Below are positions 33,026 to 43,623 of a DNA stretch of 44,406 nt, in pieces (position 1 is the stretch's first letter; every line of letters starts with the position of its first letter). Source of the stretch: Gnetum montanum (taxonomy: Eukaryota > Streptophyta > Gnetopsida > Gnetales > Gnetaceae); the NCBI GenBank assembly GCA_015680685.1, contig MNCI01012713.1, positions 64,520-108,925 of the forward strand, given 5' to 3'. Position numbers and translations under genes: made by a program. The notes beneath the pieces were generated by a model. The model was not told where the DNA came from, did no database searches, and was given only the letters and a program-made list of their open reading frames with translations.

Positions 33026-34662
33026 ATGTCTCCTTCTTCGTACGAAAATGTTTGACTGCCTAGGTCTAATACAGGGAACAATCGAAGGCGTAGTACACAT
33101 GATAATCTACTAGTCCCTCAATAGTTTCATGTGGTATATGTTCATCCTGATGAATATGTACCAAACTTTACCTTTATCCTGCACTAGGATGAACAACTAT
33201 GTTGGCAAGATTTAGAAGGTAACATAGTATTACCTCCTAATCATTCAGTCTCGGGCATGCTTCTTCATGATCTCACATGAATTAGCATGCAACACTTATA
33301 GGTAGAGTATGTTGTGCATGATCATGACTCTAGAGAGTATCAATTCATGAAGGCACAATGTCAAAGGGATTTGCAACAGGAGAGATGTCATGAATCCATA
33401 AAGGGAAAGTTGTCGCAAAACATCCCACATGTCTTAAGAAAAAGTGAGGGTGGTGAACCTGCCTCACGCAGTTGCCCACCCAATGATGTTTCTCCCATTG
33501 ACTTCGGTCAATGGGTTGTGTATCAAAATCTTTACTCAACTATCCATAACCTGGATTCTAGTACCGACAGACATAAAGGGTCTAAAAAAGGAACACGAGT
33601 ACATGACAAGGATGGACATTCTAATCGTAACCGCAATCGAGGCCACAACCACCGAAGAGAAGGAAGTAGGCACTAACATGGTAACGATCCTCCTTCTTCT
33701 TTACCTTCATCATTTTCTTCACCCTCACCTTTAGGATTTGGATGTAGTCACAAGGAAAAAGACCATGAGGATAGGGGTAAGTGAAACAAGAGTCATAGAC
33801 AAAATAGTTAAGAAAAGGTACAAGGGCACTCTAGAGAAACACATTGTGAAAGAAGGGAGAGTAGGGAACAACATAGGCATCATAGATTCCATAGACGAGA
33901 CGATCACAATAAACCCTTACTTGCTACATGAAGTATGTTAGACATAACTGAGGCCATTAGGATCCCAACAAGGCACCAAAAGAATAGTACGATTAAGAGA
34001 TTAGACATGAATAGTATCCCACAATTTGAAGGGGCGTACAATGCTAATCCTTAAAATCATCTACAAGCATTTCATGATGCATGTGCCTTACAAAACATAG
34101 AAAGAAAATGGCAAAAACTTAATTTGTTCCCATGGATGCTAATCAAAGAAATGAAGAGCTAGTACCAGTTCTTAGAACTAGAATCCATTCGTAGGTGGAG
34201 TACCATGTTAGAATTATTTAATGATAAGTACCAAATGTACTCCTAAGTGTCCAACCTATGAAAGCAAATATAAGGATTAAAAAAGGAGGCCATGAACCCT
34301 TGGATGCTACCATGGGCCACTATTATGTACTATTACATCATTGTCCTAGCCATGGTTATTCATAGAGGGATCAACTATGCCATCTCGTAGATGGGCTTAG
34401 GCATGAAACATGAAGAACCCTTGGGATGTATGCCCAAGGAAGGCTATCTAAGCTTAGGACCCATCAACTTCAAAGATTATTAGAGCAAGTTGCTAAAGAA
34501 AAAGGTGAGCTAAGGAAAAGAGAATCTAAAGGAATGTAATAGAGATCCTTCTCTCCAAAAGAAGGAAGTATGATTTTGTGAGGATGAAGAAACGTCACCA
34601 CTCGAAAAGATGGTGAATAGGAAAACTTTTCCTATTCAAAATCTTACATCAAAAGTATTCAA
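33026..34662 (+). pseudogene. Element C gag, N-terminal part (broken, interrupted by D)
   Basis: Opens MSPSSYEN at 33026. Landmarks: FHVVYVHPDEYVPNFTFILH, VVYQNLYSTIHNLDSS, then RLDMNSIPQFEGAYNANP and HLQAFHDACALQNIERKW. The last two with QKLNLFPWMLIKEM form the core retrotransposon gag domain, followed by STMLELFNDKYQM. The C-terminal helix GRLSKLRTHQLQRLLEQVAK lies at about 34440-34500. The longest open part is 33314-33676. Reading stops at about 34660, where the truncated LTR of element D begins; it resumes at 39815. Several stops make it inactive. Role in an intact copy: capsid and RNA packaging. Confidence 0.85.
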
Positions 34663-34735
34663 AAACCCATGGGATATCATGGGTGCATTAATGTGGATGC
34701 GTTAACGTAGCCATCAGCAAATTCATGACTCATCA
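34663..34735 (-). repeat. Element D 3' LTR remnant
   Basis: ACCCATGGGATATC, GTGCATTAA, GCGTTAACGTAGCC and TCAGCAAATTCATGACTCATCA match 39748-39814 of D's 5' LTR. Only the U3 start remains; about 900 bp are missing at the boundary with C. Confidence 0.85.
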
Positions 34736-34744
34736 TACCCCCAC
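34736..34744 (-). other. Polypurine tract of element D
   Basis: On the minus strand CGTGGGGGTA precedes the TGATGAG LTR start. The extended context GAGTTTTTATTCAGTCGTGGGGGTA parallels B (3145-3175) and E (31246-31275). Confidence 0.75.
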
Positions 34745-36664
34745 GACTGAATAAAAACTCGTCCGCGAGTTATAGTGATTACACAGTGGATAGGTATGGG
34801 ATTATTAGATGGGAAAATGGGATGATGAGGCAGTGTGGGAAGAAAAAAAAATATAGACACAACACACAGAAAATCCTATGATTACAAAATTAGTGGAACT
34901 CATGCAGTTCCTGGTGGCGGTGGCTCCTCCATAGGTGTTCTTCCCTTTTCTTGTGCTCCAAGTCTTGGGATTTGATGGTGTTGAAGTATGGCCTAGAGTT
35001 TCTCCTCTTCTATTTGAGGATTATGAGTTGTCCATGCTAATGTTCCAATTTTTGATGGAGTTGGCATTTGTCCTAGACATGGAAACTGCAGGAACACTTG
35101 ATTGGCCTTGACATGCCATGCTACAAATAGGCATCATTCCTCTTCATAGGCTCGGACCTAACCTCTCCTCCCTTTTCTTGGATAGATTATGCAACAATAG
35201 GAGTTGCATGATGGATGCTGAGTGATTACCTTCTACTTTGCATGTACTAAATGAGGTCCTTGGCCTCTGTCTCCCCCAAGTCTTTCGGCTGCACCTTGAG
35301 AAGGTCCTCCTTATTGTCTTCTTTTAAGGGCCATCTATAATCACACAAAGATCAATTGTTAGTAAGGTTATTGAGAAAAGTTCAATGATTTCATACCTTA
35401 CTCATTACCATTAATAAATGTTGCATTCCTTACTTAGTGTGATTGTAGAGTTAGAAATTTTTAAAGGAAGTTGCCCTAAAAGTTTAATGTCAGACCTGGT
35501 TTTGAGGAACGTTTGATAAAATAATGACAAAGGAAAGAATAGATTTGGCAATGAAATACTCAGAGGCTATAAGATGATGTGGTGGTCTACAACAAGTAAA
35601 AATTACAAAAGTCACGTAAGTGGGTCCTCCCCAAAGCAGGTTCCAACCTATATGCCCTTGCATAACCATACCTTAAGATGTCCGTAGGCATTAGAAGGGT
35701 TAAATGTAATCAATACCAATGCAAAAAAACACACACATGTTGATATTACCATGATGAGGTATGAATTCAATGCTATACAAGACATGAGTCACAAATATAG
35801 GAACAGCGAGATGGAATGAATTGGAGAAGGGATTGCAGAGATTGGAACATGAGGTAACTAACTTAGGGCACAATGAACCCCACATGTAAAGCATGATGAA
35901 CATGTCATTAACCCATCATTCCAAGATCAAGACCAAGTCCATTCCTCTAATCAGTGACACCGCATTGTTTCATCCTATGATGAACAACTATGAGAGTACC
36001 AAAACAACAAGGCGTATGATCACTTGGCATTTTATTCAAGGAAGGAGTGACTTTTGTTTTATGGCACTTTGTTTTTCTTCTTTTCTTCTCTTTTTTTTTT
36101 CTTTCTTCTTCTTCTTCTTTTTTTTTTTTTTTTTGAATACTGAATTCATAGAAGCACCAACCCTTAGGCATGGATGCATGTCTTTCTAGTGGGACCCCCT
36201 AGAATAGCATTGAATTTTTGAGTGCCATTTTCATTACTCTTACTCCCATTTTCGTTAGATCTACAAGGATCTTAGTACAACCACGTTGCATGATAACTCC
36301 CACAAACATCACCAAAGAGAATCTGTAAGTCCCCTTGATGTCACACCCTAATCATTCCCTCTTGGTCCATCCTTCTTCATTCTAGGTACAATGAACACAA
36401 AATTAATTTTAAGTTTCAAAAATTTCAAGAATATCACTGTACTCTCAAACAGAACCTCTTATTTGTAGAGTGGATGCGTGGGTGTAGTGGACTCACTGTC
36501 CAAATAACTCATCACCTGAGACTTTATAGCATAGAATAACACCTCAACCAACAAGCCACATGAGTGTTTTATTTGTAGATGAGATTACTCATAAAAGATA
36601 AAAAGACAAAAAGATAAAACAATAAATTAAAAGGTGAAAAACTAGAAAACAAAAAGTTGAAAAA
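34745..36664 (-). other. Element D 3' internal region, no pol
   Basis: Nearly 2 kb between gag and polypurine tract. No protease, RT, RNase H or integrase motif is seen on either strand. One short minus-strand stretch near 35340-35270 (KEDNKEDLLKVQPKDLGETE) is acidic and helical but unrecognised. It may be a relic of replaced pol sequence or a packaging region. Confidence 0.6.
36063..36134. repeat. Pyrimidine tract (A/G-rich on the minus strand)
   Basis: Over 70 bases of almost pure T and C with TTCTTC repeats and a final run of about 20 T. On element D's coding strand it is a polypurine tract, comparable to 10318-10404 and, in F, 44190-44265. Confidence 0.9.
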
Positions 36665-38700
36665 TTAAAGAAATAGAAAAACATTTATTAATTCTGTGTT
36701 GTTAGAATGGAGGATACCCCCCATAACTAAATAGTTGAGCATGGCTAGAATTAATAAATGGAAGGTGGGGATCCTTGCATGTTGAAAATATTGGGACCTG
36801 GTCATACTTACCCCACTGGGATTCACACACTTGATTAGAGTTAACATAGTGGGGCAAGTTATAAGATGTGGTTAATTTATAAGGAGTTGACCCACTATGG
36901 CACTTGTGACCGTAAGATGGTATGCAAGGATCAACATGTCTCCCCATGTGGCAATATTCATTAGGCCCCATGGTTGTTGGAGTATTAAGTGGTGGCCTTG
37001 ATAAGGTAACATGAGGTGTTGGGTTTGAAGAGGAAGATGCACCACAGTGTTGGATTTGTGCTGAGTTGGTGGATGTAGTGGTTTTTGAATTGTGGTGTCC
37101 CTTTCAACGGTCATGTCTAAAGAAGGGACGCCTTCAACGTTGTGAAGGACCTCCACTACTGTTGACAATATCAGCACAAGCAACGTTTGTAGGTTGGTTC
37201 TGTGGTGCAAAATCTTCTAGCATAGTTGGCAGTGATGTAGAAGGGGCTGAAGTATGAGAATATTAAGGTTGAAGAGAAGTGTAAGGCACGTGAGGTGGTG
37301 ATCTTGTTGGAGAGGACATGGGTGGATAGTACTTGGGAGAATGATAATAATAAGGTGAAGTAGATGATGCTGATCCTGTTAGAGAAATAGAGTGTTGAAC
37401 ATAATAAGCATTTGGTGCTACGACATACGAAGGGTATGGTCCAGTTGGCGGTGGCCTTCCCCATGATTGAGGTTTTTGCCACCATGGTTGGACATAGTAT
37501 TTTTGTACAAACTCTAGATGTAACATTCCTTCCCAATGCTCATGTAAATGTGACAAGATTGGACATTGACCTTTGGGGTGATCGTACAAGCAAATATTAC
37601 ATTAATACGTATGATTGGCAGTTGAGTTCTTATCCTTATTCTCTTCTACCCTTCTTTGTGATTGTCGCATGGTGTCTCGTCCTGTTTCTCGACTTGGCAT
37701 AGTTTTTCCTCTAATAATGTTGGCATATTCTCCACATCTTTCATGTACCCAATTTTTCATCCTATTGATCTTTGCCTCAATTCCATCTAGTGATTGTAGG
37801 ATTGGCAAAGATGATTCCACCTTCTTGAAGTGAGTTGATTTCTCCTCTTCATGATCATGGAACCTTATTAAGTTAAGATTTTCGTCCTGTTGGGAACTTT
37901 CAACATTCTCCCATTTGGCTATTTCTCCTTCTTCTTTTGCTATCCACTTAATAAGATCTTGGAGTTGATGGGTTCATAGCTCATATAGTTGACCTTGAGC
38001 ATACATCCCCAAGGTCTCCCTTGTTTCATTACGGAACCCATCTATGATATGGTACATTAGCCTCTCCTCAGAGAACCCATGGCCTGGACAATTGTTTAAT
38101 AGGGCATAATATCTTTCTAAGGCCATGTCCAAGGGTTCATGTTATGCTTTTTTCCATTCTTGGATTTGTCTCCTCAAGGCTAATACTCTCACATAGGTTT
38201 GATATCTTTCATTGAAGAGTTCTACCATTGTTGGCCAACGTTGAATTGATTTTGGTTTTAATGACCTATACCATACTTTTGCTTGGCCAATGAGTGTCAA
38301 AGGAAAGAGCTTAATTTTTTGCCACCAATTATCAATGTTTTTTCATGTACAGGCATCATAGAAGGCTTGTAAATGTTGTTGCAGATCTAAATCATAGTCT
38401 CCTAAAAACTTGGGAAAGTTATTTAAATCAAGCACAGGTAGACCAGTTTCCTTACGATGCCTGCAGGCTATTCGAATAGCCTCCTGTATTTCCATTAAGC
38501 TTGTAGTGGCTATTAGGGGTTCATTGTCATTGATTAAGTTATGCTTTCATGCATTGGGATGATGTTTTCTTTGTTTATGTTTATAAGAAACCCCCACTTC
38601 GTGTTGCATACTCCAATCTTCATTGTCATAATATTCGTTGGTTCTCCAATGAGCTGCCTCACTAGATGTGGCATTATTATAGTCTTGTAGGAGAGGCATG
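36665..38700 (-). pseudogene. Element D gag with CX2CX3HX4C zinc knuckle (few stops)
   Basis: The best-preserved gag in the window. The frame opens MPLLQDYNNATSSEAAHWRT at 38700. The core domain has VLDLNNFPKFLGDYDLDLQQ, HLQAFYDACT, WWQKIKLFPLTLIGQAKVWY, RSLKPKSIQRWPTMVELFNE and ERLMYHIIDGFRNETRETLG. A basic helical linker (37820-37602) leads to CNICLYDHPKGQCPIL near 37600-37555: cysteines and histidine spaced CX2CX3HX4C. The C-terminal 800 bases are rich in Pro, Tyr, Ser and Thr (QPWWQKPQSWGRPPPTGPYP, YYYHSPKYYPP). It contains a handful of stops and frameshifts. It resembles the gag of C and J. In an intact copy it would form the capsid shell and bind RNA, supplying Gag but no enzymes. Confidence 0.85.
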
Positions 38701-38822
38701 GCTGTGAAATTTTTTGAATTTATATGTGACTTTTTATAAATTTTTTTTTCCTAAAAGATATATCATTAATTCCTTATACAATGATCTTGTATGATATAAA
38801 TAATCTAGATAACTAGCACTAT

Positions 38823-38840
38823 TCCTTGGCAACGATGCCA
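38823..38840 (-). other. Primer-binding site, tRNA-Asp type (element D)
   Basis: Minus strand TGGCATCGTTGCCAAGGA, one base from the LTR edge, with 14 of 18 matches to the tRNA-Asp complement TGGCGCCGTTGCCGGGGA. Confidence 0.82.
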
Positions 38841-38841
38841 A

Positions 38842-39814
38842 TGATGAGCGATGAGGTACCCCTACACTCAACCATACGAATACGAGCATTCACACACGAT
38901 CTGGTCGAACTCCACGGATAGGCTAGTTGTGGTATCTAGATAGTTACACGTCGATCGCAATTCGTTTTCTTCCCAACTGGACTAGTATTTTCTTTGTCAC
39001 GTATGGTTTAGTCCAGAGTGAGGCATATGATGTGATCCTAAACTAGTGCTACTCCTAAAGACAATGGAAAATAATATTGATTAAACTAATGAGTAATAGG
39101 AAATGAAGTCTAAGCTAACCTAAGTACAATGATCATCCATTCCTTAATCATCTGTACACATCTTGGACCTCGTACACGACTACTACTGGGGTTACCAAGC
39201 ATAGATCCTAGGTACGCCGCTGGGTTACCAAGTAGTCACACTTAAATGCTCATGATTAAGTCGTACTCATTCTACATTAAACAAAAGGAATAGTAAATGA
39301 TGATAAATAAATATTAACTAAGAAATCAATAAATAACAAAAATAATTAACAATGAAATTAAACAATTAAACTAAGTGAATGTTGTAATGATGAAGTAATC
39401 TCAATCTTTATTGTCGCTCATGTGCGTGTCCAAGTACGTCACACTCGAATAGAGGTTCCATACAATTACAAGCATCACACTATGGGCATGCACTTGGGAA
39501 AATATTCTATCTCTTGCAGGAGCAAACTACAAGAGCTTTGCTACAACTACTCAAAAGATACCTAAATGAGGTGGAGGGCCCTCTTATTTATAGGCTGGGA
39601 TAGGTGGCTGCATAAATGGGGCCACATCAATGCAGGAAGGCTGCGTTGATGGGCCTGTGTCAATGTGGCAGCTACGTCGATGGGCCCCCGTATACGCGGT
39701 CATGTATACGCGGCCCTATATATGTGGCCCATGCGATATTGCAACCCATGGGATATCGCGGGTGCATTAACATGGGTGCGTTAACGTAGCCGTCAGCAAA
39801 TTCATGACTCATCA
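38842..39814 (-). repeat. Element D 5' LTR
   Basis: 973 bp with TGATGAG/CTCATCA termini. The U5 side (38842-38925) is the reverse complement of the B LTR end (TGAGTGTAGGGGTACCTCATC). The middle shares GGTTACCAAG words, and 39418-39500 matches window positions 1-100. U3 (39640-39790) contains GATATC, GTTAAC, GTATACGCGG twice and TCGATGGGCC-type repeats. The TATA box is at 39582-39593. Confidence 0.92.
39582..39593 (-). promoter_or_regulatory. TATA box of element D LTR
   Basis: CCTATAAATAAGAGGG on the minus strand, identical in core to the B and C LTR TATA boxes, downstream of the palindrome cluster. Confidence 0.65.
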
Positions 39815-40565
39815 TGGACCAAATGTGGGACTCCCTAGATGATAAATTTTAAACCATTCTCAAAGTAGTAGAGGAGTCTACAGAGCAAGGTAGTGATCGT
39901 GAAAAAAGAAAAAAAAAAGAGAAAGTGAACATGCACGTAACAAGGGTAAGGGAAAATTTTCCATTATCGAGAAGGTTGTGGATTCAGATATAGACAATGA
40001 TAGTCGATGTGAGATATGCCAATATGATCATCTTAAGGGATGTTGCCCTATAATCTCACATCTACAGGAGTTTGGGGTGTATGCACTCAACCCATGATTA
40101 AACAAAAGATAAACCCCCCGAAGGTTACCTTATCCTCAAAGTAACTCAAGATAGTTCCACCAACACTTAACGTATTATCCAAGTGAAACTCCACCACAAC
40201 CAATCGAGTAGTATCAACAATGCCAATACCCACAATCATGGGGAATGCCACCACCGCGGCAATAGAATCTTTACCAGCAACTTGACCCGTATGGATATTA
40301 TGTGCAGTAGCCAGTCTCTCCACATGACTCTACTGGTCATGTTATGTCTCAACCTCACTACCAAGCCTATGAGTATTATAGGACTCCTTCTCCTAGCGGC
40401 AATGTTCCACAAACATACCATCCTTCTCATCCGACAATACCTCTTCCACCCTTAACTCCATTACCACCTACTCCAGCTATGTAAGGTGAAATCCCTATGT
40501 AGTCGTAGCAACATAACACCACAAGGGTTGTTAACCCTTAACCTACTATTGATTCAGACAACCGC
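39815..40565 (+). pseudogene. Element C gag C-terminus with CX2CX3HX4C knuckle
   Basis: Continues the gag broken at 34662. MDQMWDSLDDKF and a very basic linker (REKRKKKRESEHARNKGKGK) precede CEICQYDHLKGCCP (40012-40053), a knuckle with CX2CX3HX4C spacing and all ligands present. A Pro/Tyr/Ser-rich segment follows (YPQSWGMPPPRQ, LPPLTPLPPTPAM), as in D. Stops are scattered after the knuckle. This resumption proves that D is an insertion within C. Confidence 0.85.
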
Positions 40566-41210
40566 ATGAAGAAAAGACCTTTCTTTAGAACCAATAGTCC
40601 AAATAAGCCCTTGCAACCACAAGTGACTGATTCTTCAATTACCTCACTATCACTTGAAACTTCAGAGCTCCCTTCAACCCAAAAACCATGCTTAACGCAT
40701 ACAGTCATGTCAACTCATGTTTTCATCAATTGGATAAAAACTAGCCATCTTCCTAGGGAATTCTTTGATCTTGGGAGTCCTCTAATATATCTACACATCG
40801 CTGAAAATGAGCTGCGCAAAGCTCTTTTGGATTCAGGTTCTAGTGTCAACTTGATTTCTCAAGAAATGTACAAGGACTAGAACCTACCTCCACTAAAAAA
40901 GAGTAACATTCATTTAGAGTTGGCTGACTAGTCCATCACTGTCCCATTGGAACTAGTGGGGGACATTGTCACCACTATTTCTAGGTGGTCGTATCCAGCT
41001 AACTTCCTAATGATTCAAGTAAACAATGGTAAGGAGAACTTTCCAATCATAATGGGAAGAGCATGGCTAAGCACAGTTGATGCACACCTAGGAATCCACA
41101 ATATTTCCCTAGATATATCAAAGGAAAATACATTTGGAAAGATTGAGAAGAAGAAAGCTCCATGCATCGCATATAGTTACTCAGGTTGTAATTGCATGTA
41201 GAAGTCATGG
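40566..41210 (+). pseudogene. Element C aspartic protease (mostly open)
   Basis: Two open pieces, 40566-40880 and 40947-41201. The active-site loop is LRKALLDSGSSVNLISQEMY, with DSG in place of the more common DTG, near 40825-40870. After a short broken stretch (LELAD-stop-SITVPLELVG), NFLMIQVNNGKENFPIIMGR and AWLSTVDAHLGIHNISLDIS match the region before the RT of Athila/Tat-type elements (usual ILGRPFLATANALI). It cleaves Gag-Pol in intact copies. A stop after YKD and one after LELAD inactivate it. Confidence 0.82.
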
Positions 41211-42345
41211 TTCATGCAATGTTTAACATTACTTACATATAACAAGTTGCACAAGTGATTGATATACAAAGATTCCTATATGCAGCAACCACAAGACAAG
41301 AAGGTATCCAGTGGCTGATAGCTGATCAAGAGAGTAGCTCAGCTATATGCATGGAACCAACTAAGGTTTTGACTTGTGCTTACATCAATAGCATAGACAC
41401 ATTAGAGCAAGTCCATCACCAACTTTCAACTCTTGACCTTGAAAATATAAACTAGGGAAATTTGGAAATCCCTGATAAGTTTAAGAAAGATCCCCTTGAG
41501 CTAAAACCATTGTCCACTGGTATGGAATACATGTTTCTTAAAAATGGAAAACTGGTAATTATTAATGCGAAGCTTGCTCCTCGAAAAAAAGAAAGACTGC
41601 TAAAGGTGATAAATAAATGGTCAAAAGCCTTTGCTTGGTCATATCCTAAATTAACTAGAATAGATCCTAGGATATGCCAACATAGAATTTACATTGATCC
41701 CTCCATGAAGCCACAAAGACAACCACAGAGATGATTGAACCTAAAGCTGAAGCAAGTAGTTAAGGAAGAAATTGAACAGCTTCTAAAAGCTGGGTTCATA
41801 TACCTCATTGCTGATAGCAAATGGGTTATCCCCTTAGTAATAGTGCCCAAAAAGAGAGGCAAATGGAGGGTGTGCATAGATTTTAGGCTACTAAATATGG
41901 TAGCATTCAAAGACCACTTTCTATTACCATTCGTTGACCAAGTCTTAGACACCATTGCAAGGCATCACTACTATAGTTTTTTGGATGGGTACAGTGGGTA
42001 CAACCAAATACAAATAGCCCCAGAAGACCAAGCCAAGACTATGTTCACCAATCCTTTGGGAAAATTTGCATGCAAACAGATGTTTTTTGGCTTGTGCAAT
42101 GCCCCTACAATATTTCAATGATTGGTTCTAAGAATATTCCAACAGTAGATAGGAAATGGTGTGGAAGTCTTTGTGGACAACTTCTCCACCTACAGAGAAA
42201 ACTTTGATCAAGCCTTGGACCAATTGGAGCAAGTATTAAAATGATGTGTAGAAACCAATTTAAGGCTCAACTGCCAGAAAAGCCATTTAATGGTCCAAGA
42301 AGGTGTCTTACTAAGGCATAGAATTTCACAAACAGGGATAGAGGT
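41211..42345 (+). pseudogene. Element C reverse transcriptase, Tat/Athila type (truncated)
   Basis: Begins weakly at about 41255. Clear RT from 41462: LVIINAKLAPRKKERLLKVI, SKAFAWSYPKLTRIDPRICQ, HRIYIDPSMKPQRQPQR, ADSKWVIPLVIVPKKRGKWR, VCIDFRLLNMVAFKDHFLLP, YYSFLDGYSGYNQIQIAPED, FGLCNAPTIFQ and VEVFVDNFSTY. The second aspartate of the YxDD motif is asparagine (FVDN), a single transition, so the enzyme is dead. Stops follow QPQR and FQ. RT ends at GIEV when element F begins at 42346; RNase H and integrase are lost from the window. The closest relative in the window is element K. Confidence 0.9.
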
Positions 42346-42908
42346 TGTACCGACCGAAATCGTCGGTGCAAGGCTGAAACGTTACGAGCACCGAAAAATC
42401 TACGGACAAGCACAGTCGACCCTGCCTCCGCTTGAGGGCAAGCTGGAACGGACGAAGGCAGAGTGCCTTGAATGGTCCGCACGCGGATCAAACAAGGACT
42501 TCCCCAACATTTGTCGCTACAACACGTTGGGTTATACGTAAACAATGCACGTTAAATGTAAACCGTAAACAAGCACGATAATGTAAATGAGCCTGTAAAC
42601 GTAAACTGAAAAACAAAGAAAACTGCAATAAATCTAAGAAAAATGTAAATTGTTTTATATTGAGAATTGATTACAAAGTGCACCGGTCCAAACGTAGTTG
42701 TGGCTTTGACACAAGGCGGACGAAAGGCCCCGGCGTGTGCAAGGATGACTCGACTAGTTCGCAAGGCAGGCGGAGTGTAGAGACTGTGTGTACGGCGTAC
42801 AGGGCTCTCCAGTGTAAGAGGGTTTTGGAGCTCTAGTCCACAGCGTCTATGTCTCTTGTGCGCTCCTGGAGTTTTCTTTCCCCCCCCCTAAATTCACGGA
42901 AAACTGGG

Positions 42909-42918
42909 CTTTTTATAG
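42909..42918 (-). promoter_or_regulatory. TATA box of element F LTR
   Basis: CTATAAAAAGCCC on the minus strand, after a run of C/G and about 70 bases downstream of the GTATACG array. Confidence 0.6.
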
Positions 42919-42987
42919 GGGGGGTTTACCGGGAAAATCGGGTTGGGAGACACGTGGCGTGTCGACCGGGTGCATACAATTTAGAAA

Positions 42988-43230
42988 TATGGTATACGTT
43001 GGGCGTATACGCTACATCAGGCCGGCGTATACGCTGGACCTACTGGGCGTGCAAACTTGGGTGGACGCTGGGCGTATACGTTGGGCGTATACGCTGATGG
43101 ATGTTGGCGTATACGCTGGGCGTATACGCTGAAACACTGTAGCATTCACACTGAAACACTGTAGCATTTACGCTGAAACACTGTAGCATTACGCTGGAAC
43201 ACTGTAGCAGCGTATACGCTGGGCGTATAG
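42988..43230 (-). repeat. Repeat arrays in U3 of element F
   Basis: GTATACG occurs eight times, most within the palindrome GCGTATACGC and often spaced 13 bases apart (GGCGTATACGCTG). Nested inside, at about 43131-43210, ACACTGTAGCA occurs four times at about 20-23-base spacing. The block lies directly upstream of the TATA box. Confidence 0.9.
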
Positions 43231-43623
43231 GAATGGAAGATCATCATTTGGAGCCCAAAATCGGATCTTCAAGTGCCTGCGACCTACTGGGGACCCTGGG
43301 GAAGGTCCTGGGGGGTCTAAACACTCCACTTTAGCATGTTTTGAGGAGTTTTTGAGTCCCAAAAGTTGCTGTACGCTGGGCCTTACGATGGGCATGTGTA
43401 GGCCAGCGTACAGGATGCATACTTAGTGAAAACCAAGTATTTTGAGCTCAAAATTTGCCAAGTTTGATGCCATATGTCATCGTAGTCTTCTGTGGGTCCC
43501 AGGGAACTTTTACTTGCTTACTTTGACTTCGTTTGATGCTATTTTGAGGCTTTCAAACTTGGTCATGCTGAGGACCAACATGACTTAGCTTAATTTCTAT
43601 CTACAACTGTTAGCCAAAATTTT

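Larger units (their letters stand above)
34663..39814 (-). mobile_element. Element D, gag-only LTR retrotransposon, minus strand
   Basis: A 5.2-kb insertion splitting the gag of element C. On the minus strand: 5' LTR 39814-38842, tRNA-Asp-type primer site 38840-38823, gag 38700-36665, about 1.9 kb without recognisable coding, polypurine tract 34744-34736, and a 3' LTR of which only the first 73 bases (34735-34663) survive. No protease, RT or integrase is present. The interior is longer than B's and its gag is more complete, so D is a second, distinct non-autonomous form of the same superfamily. C's gag text resumes immediately to the right of D. Confidence 0.88.

Noticed and set aside
35893-36189. 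98-codon frame with a poly-Phe segment
   Set aside because: Produced by the T-rich tract 36063-36134; no family resemblance.
42290-42541. 83-codon plus-strand frame at the C/F boundary
   Set aside because: It begins in the end of C's RT and runs into the F LTR; the openness reflects high GC, and the product is a chance fusion.
42988-43230. Regularly spaced repeats resembling a CRISPR array
   Set aside because: The repeats are short palindromes without unique spacers of constant length, sit in an LTR upstream of a TATA box, and the genome is a plant.
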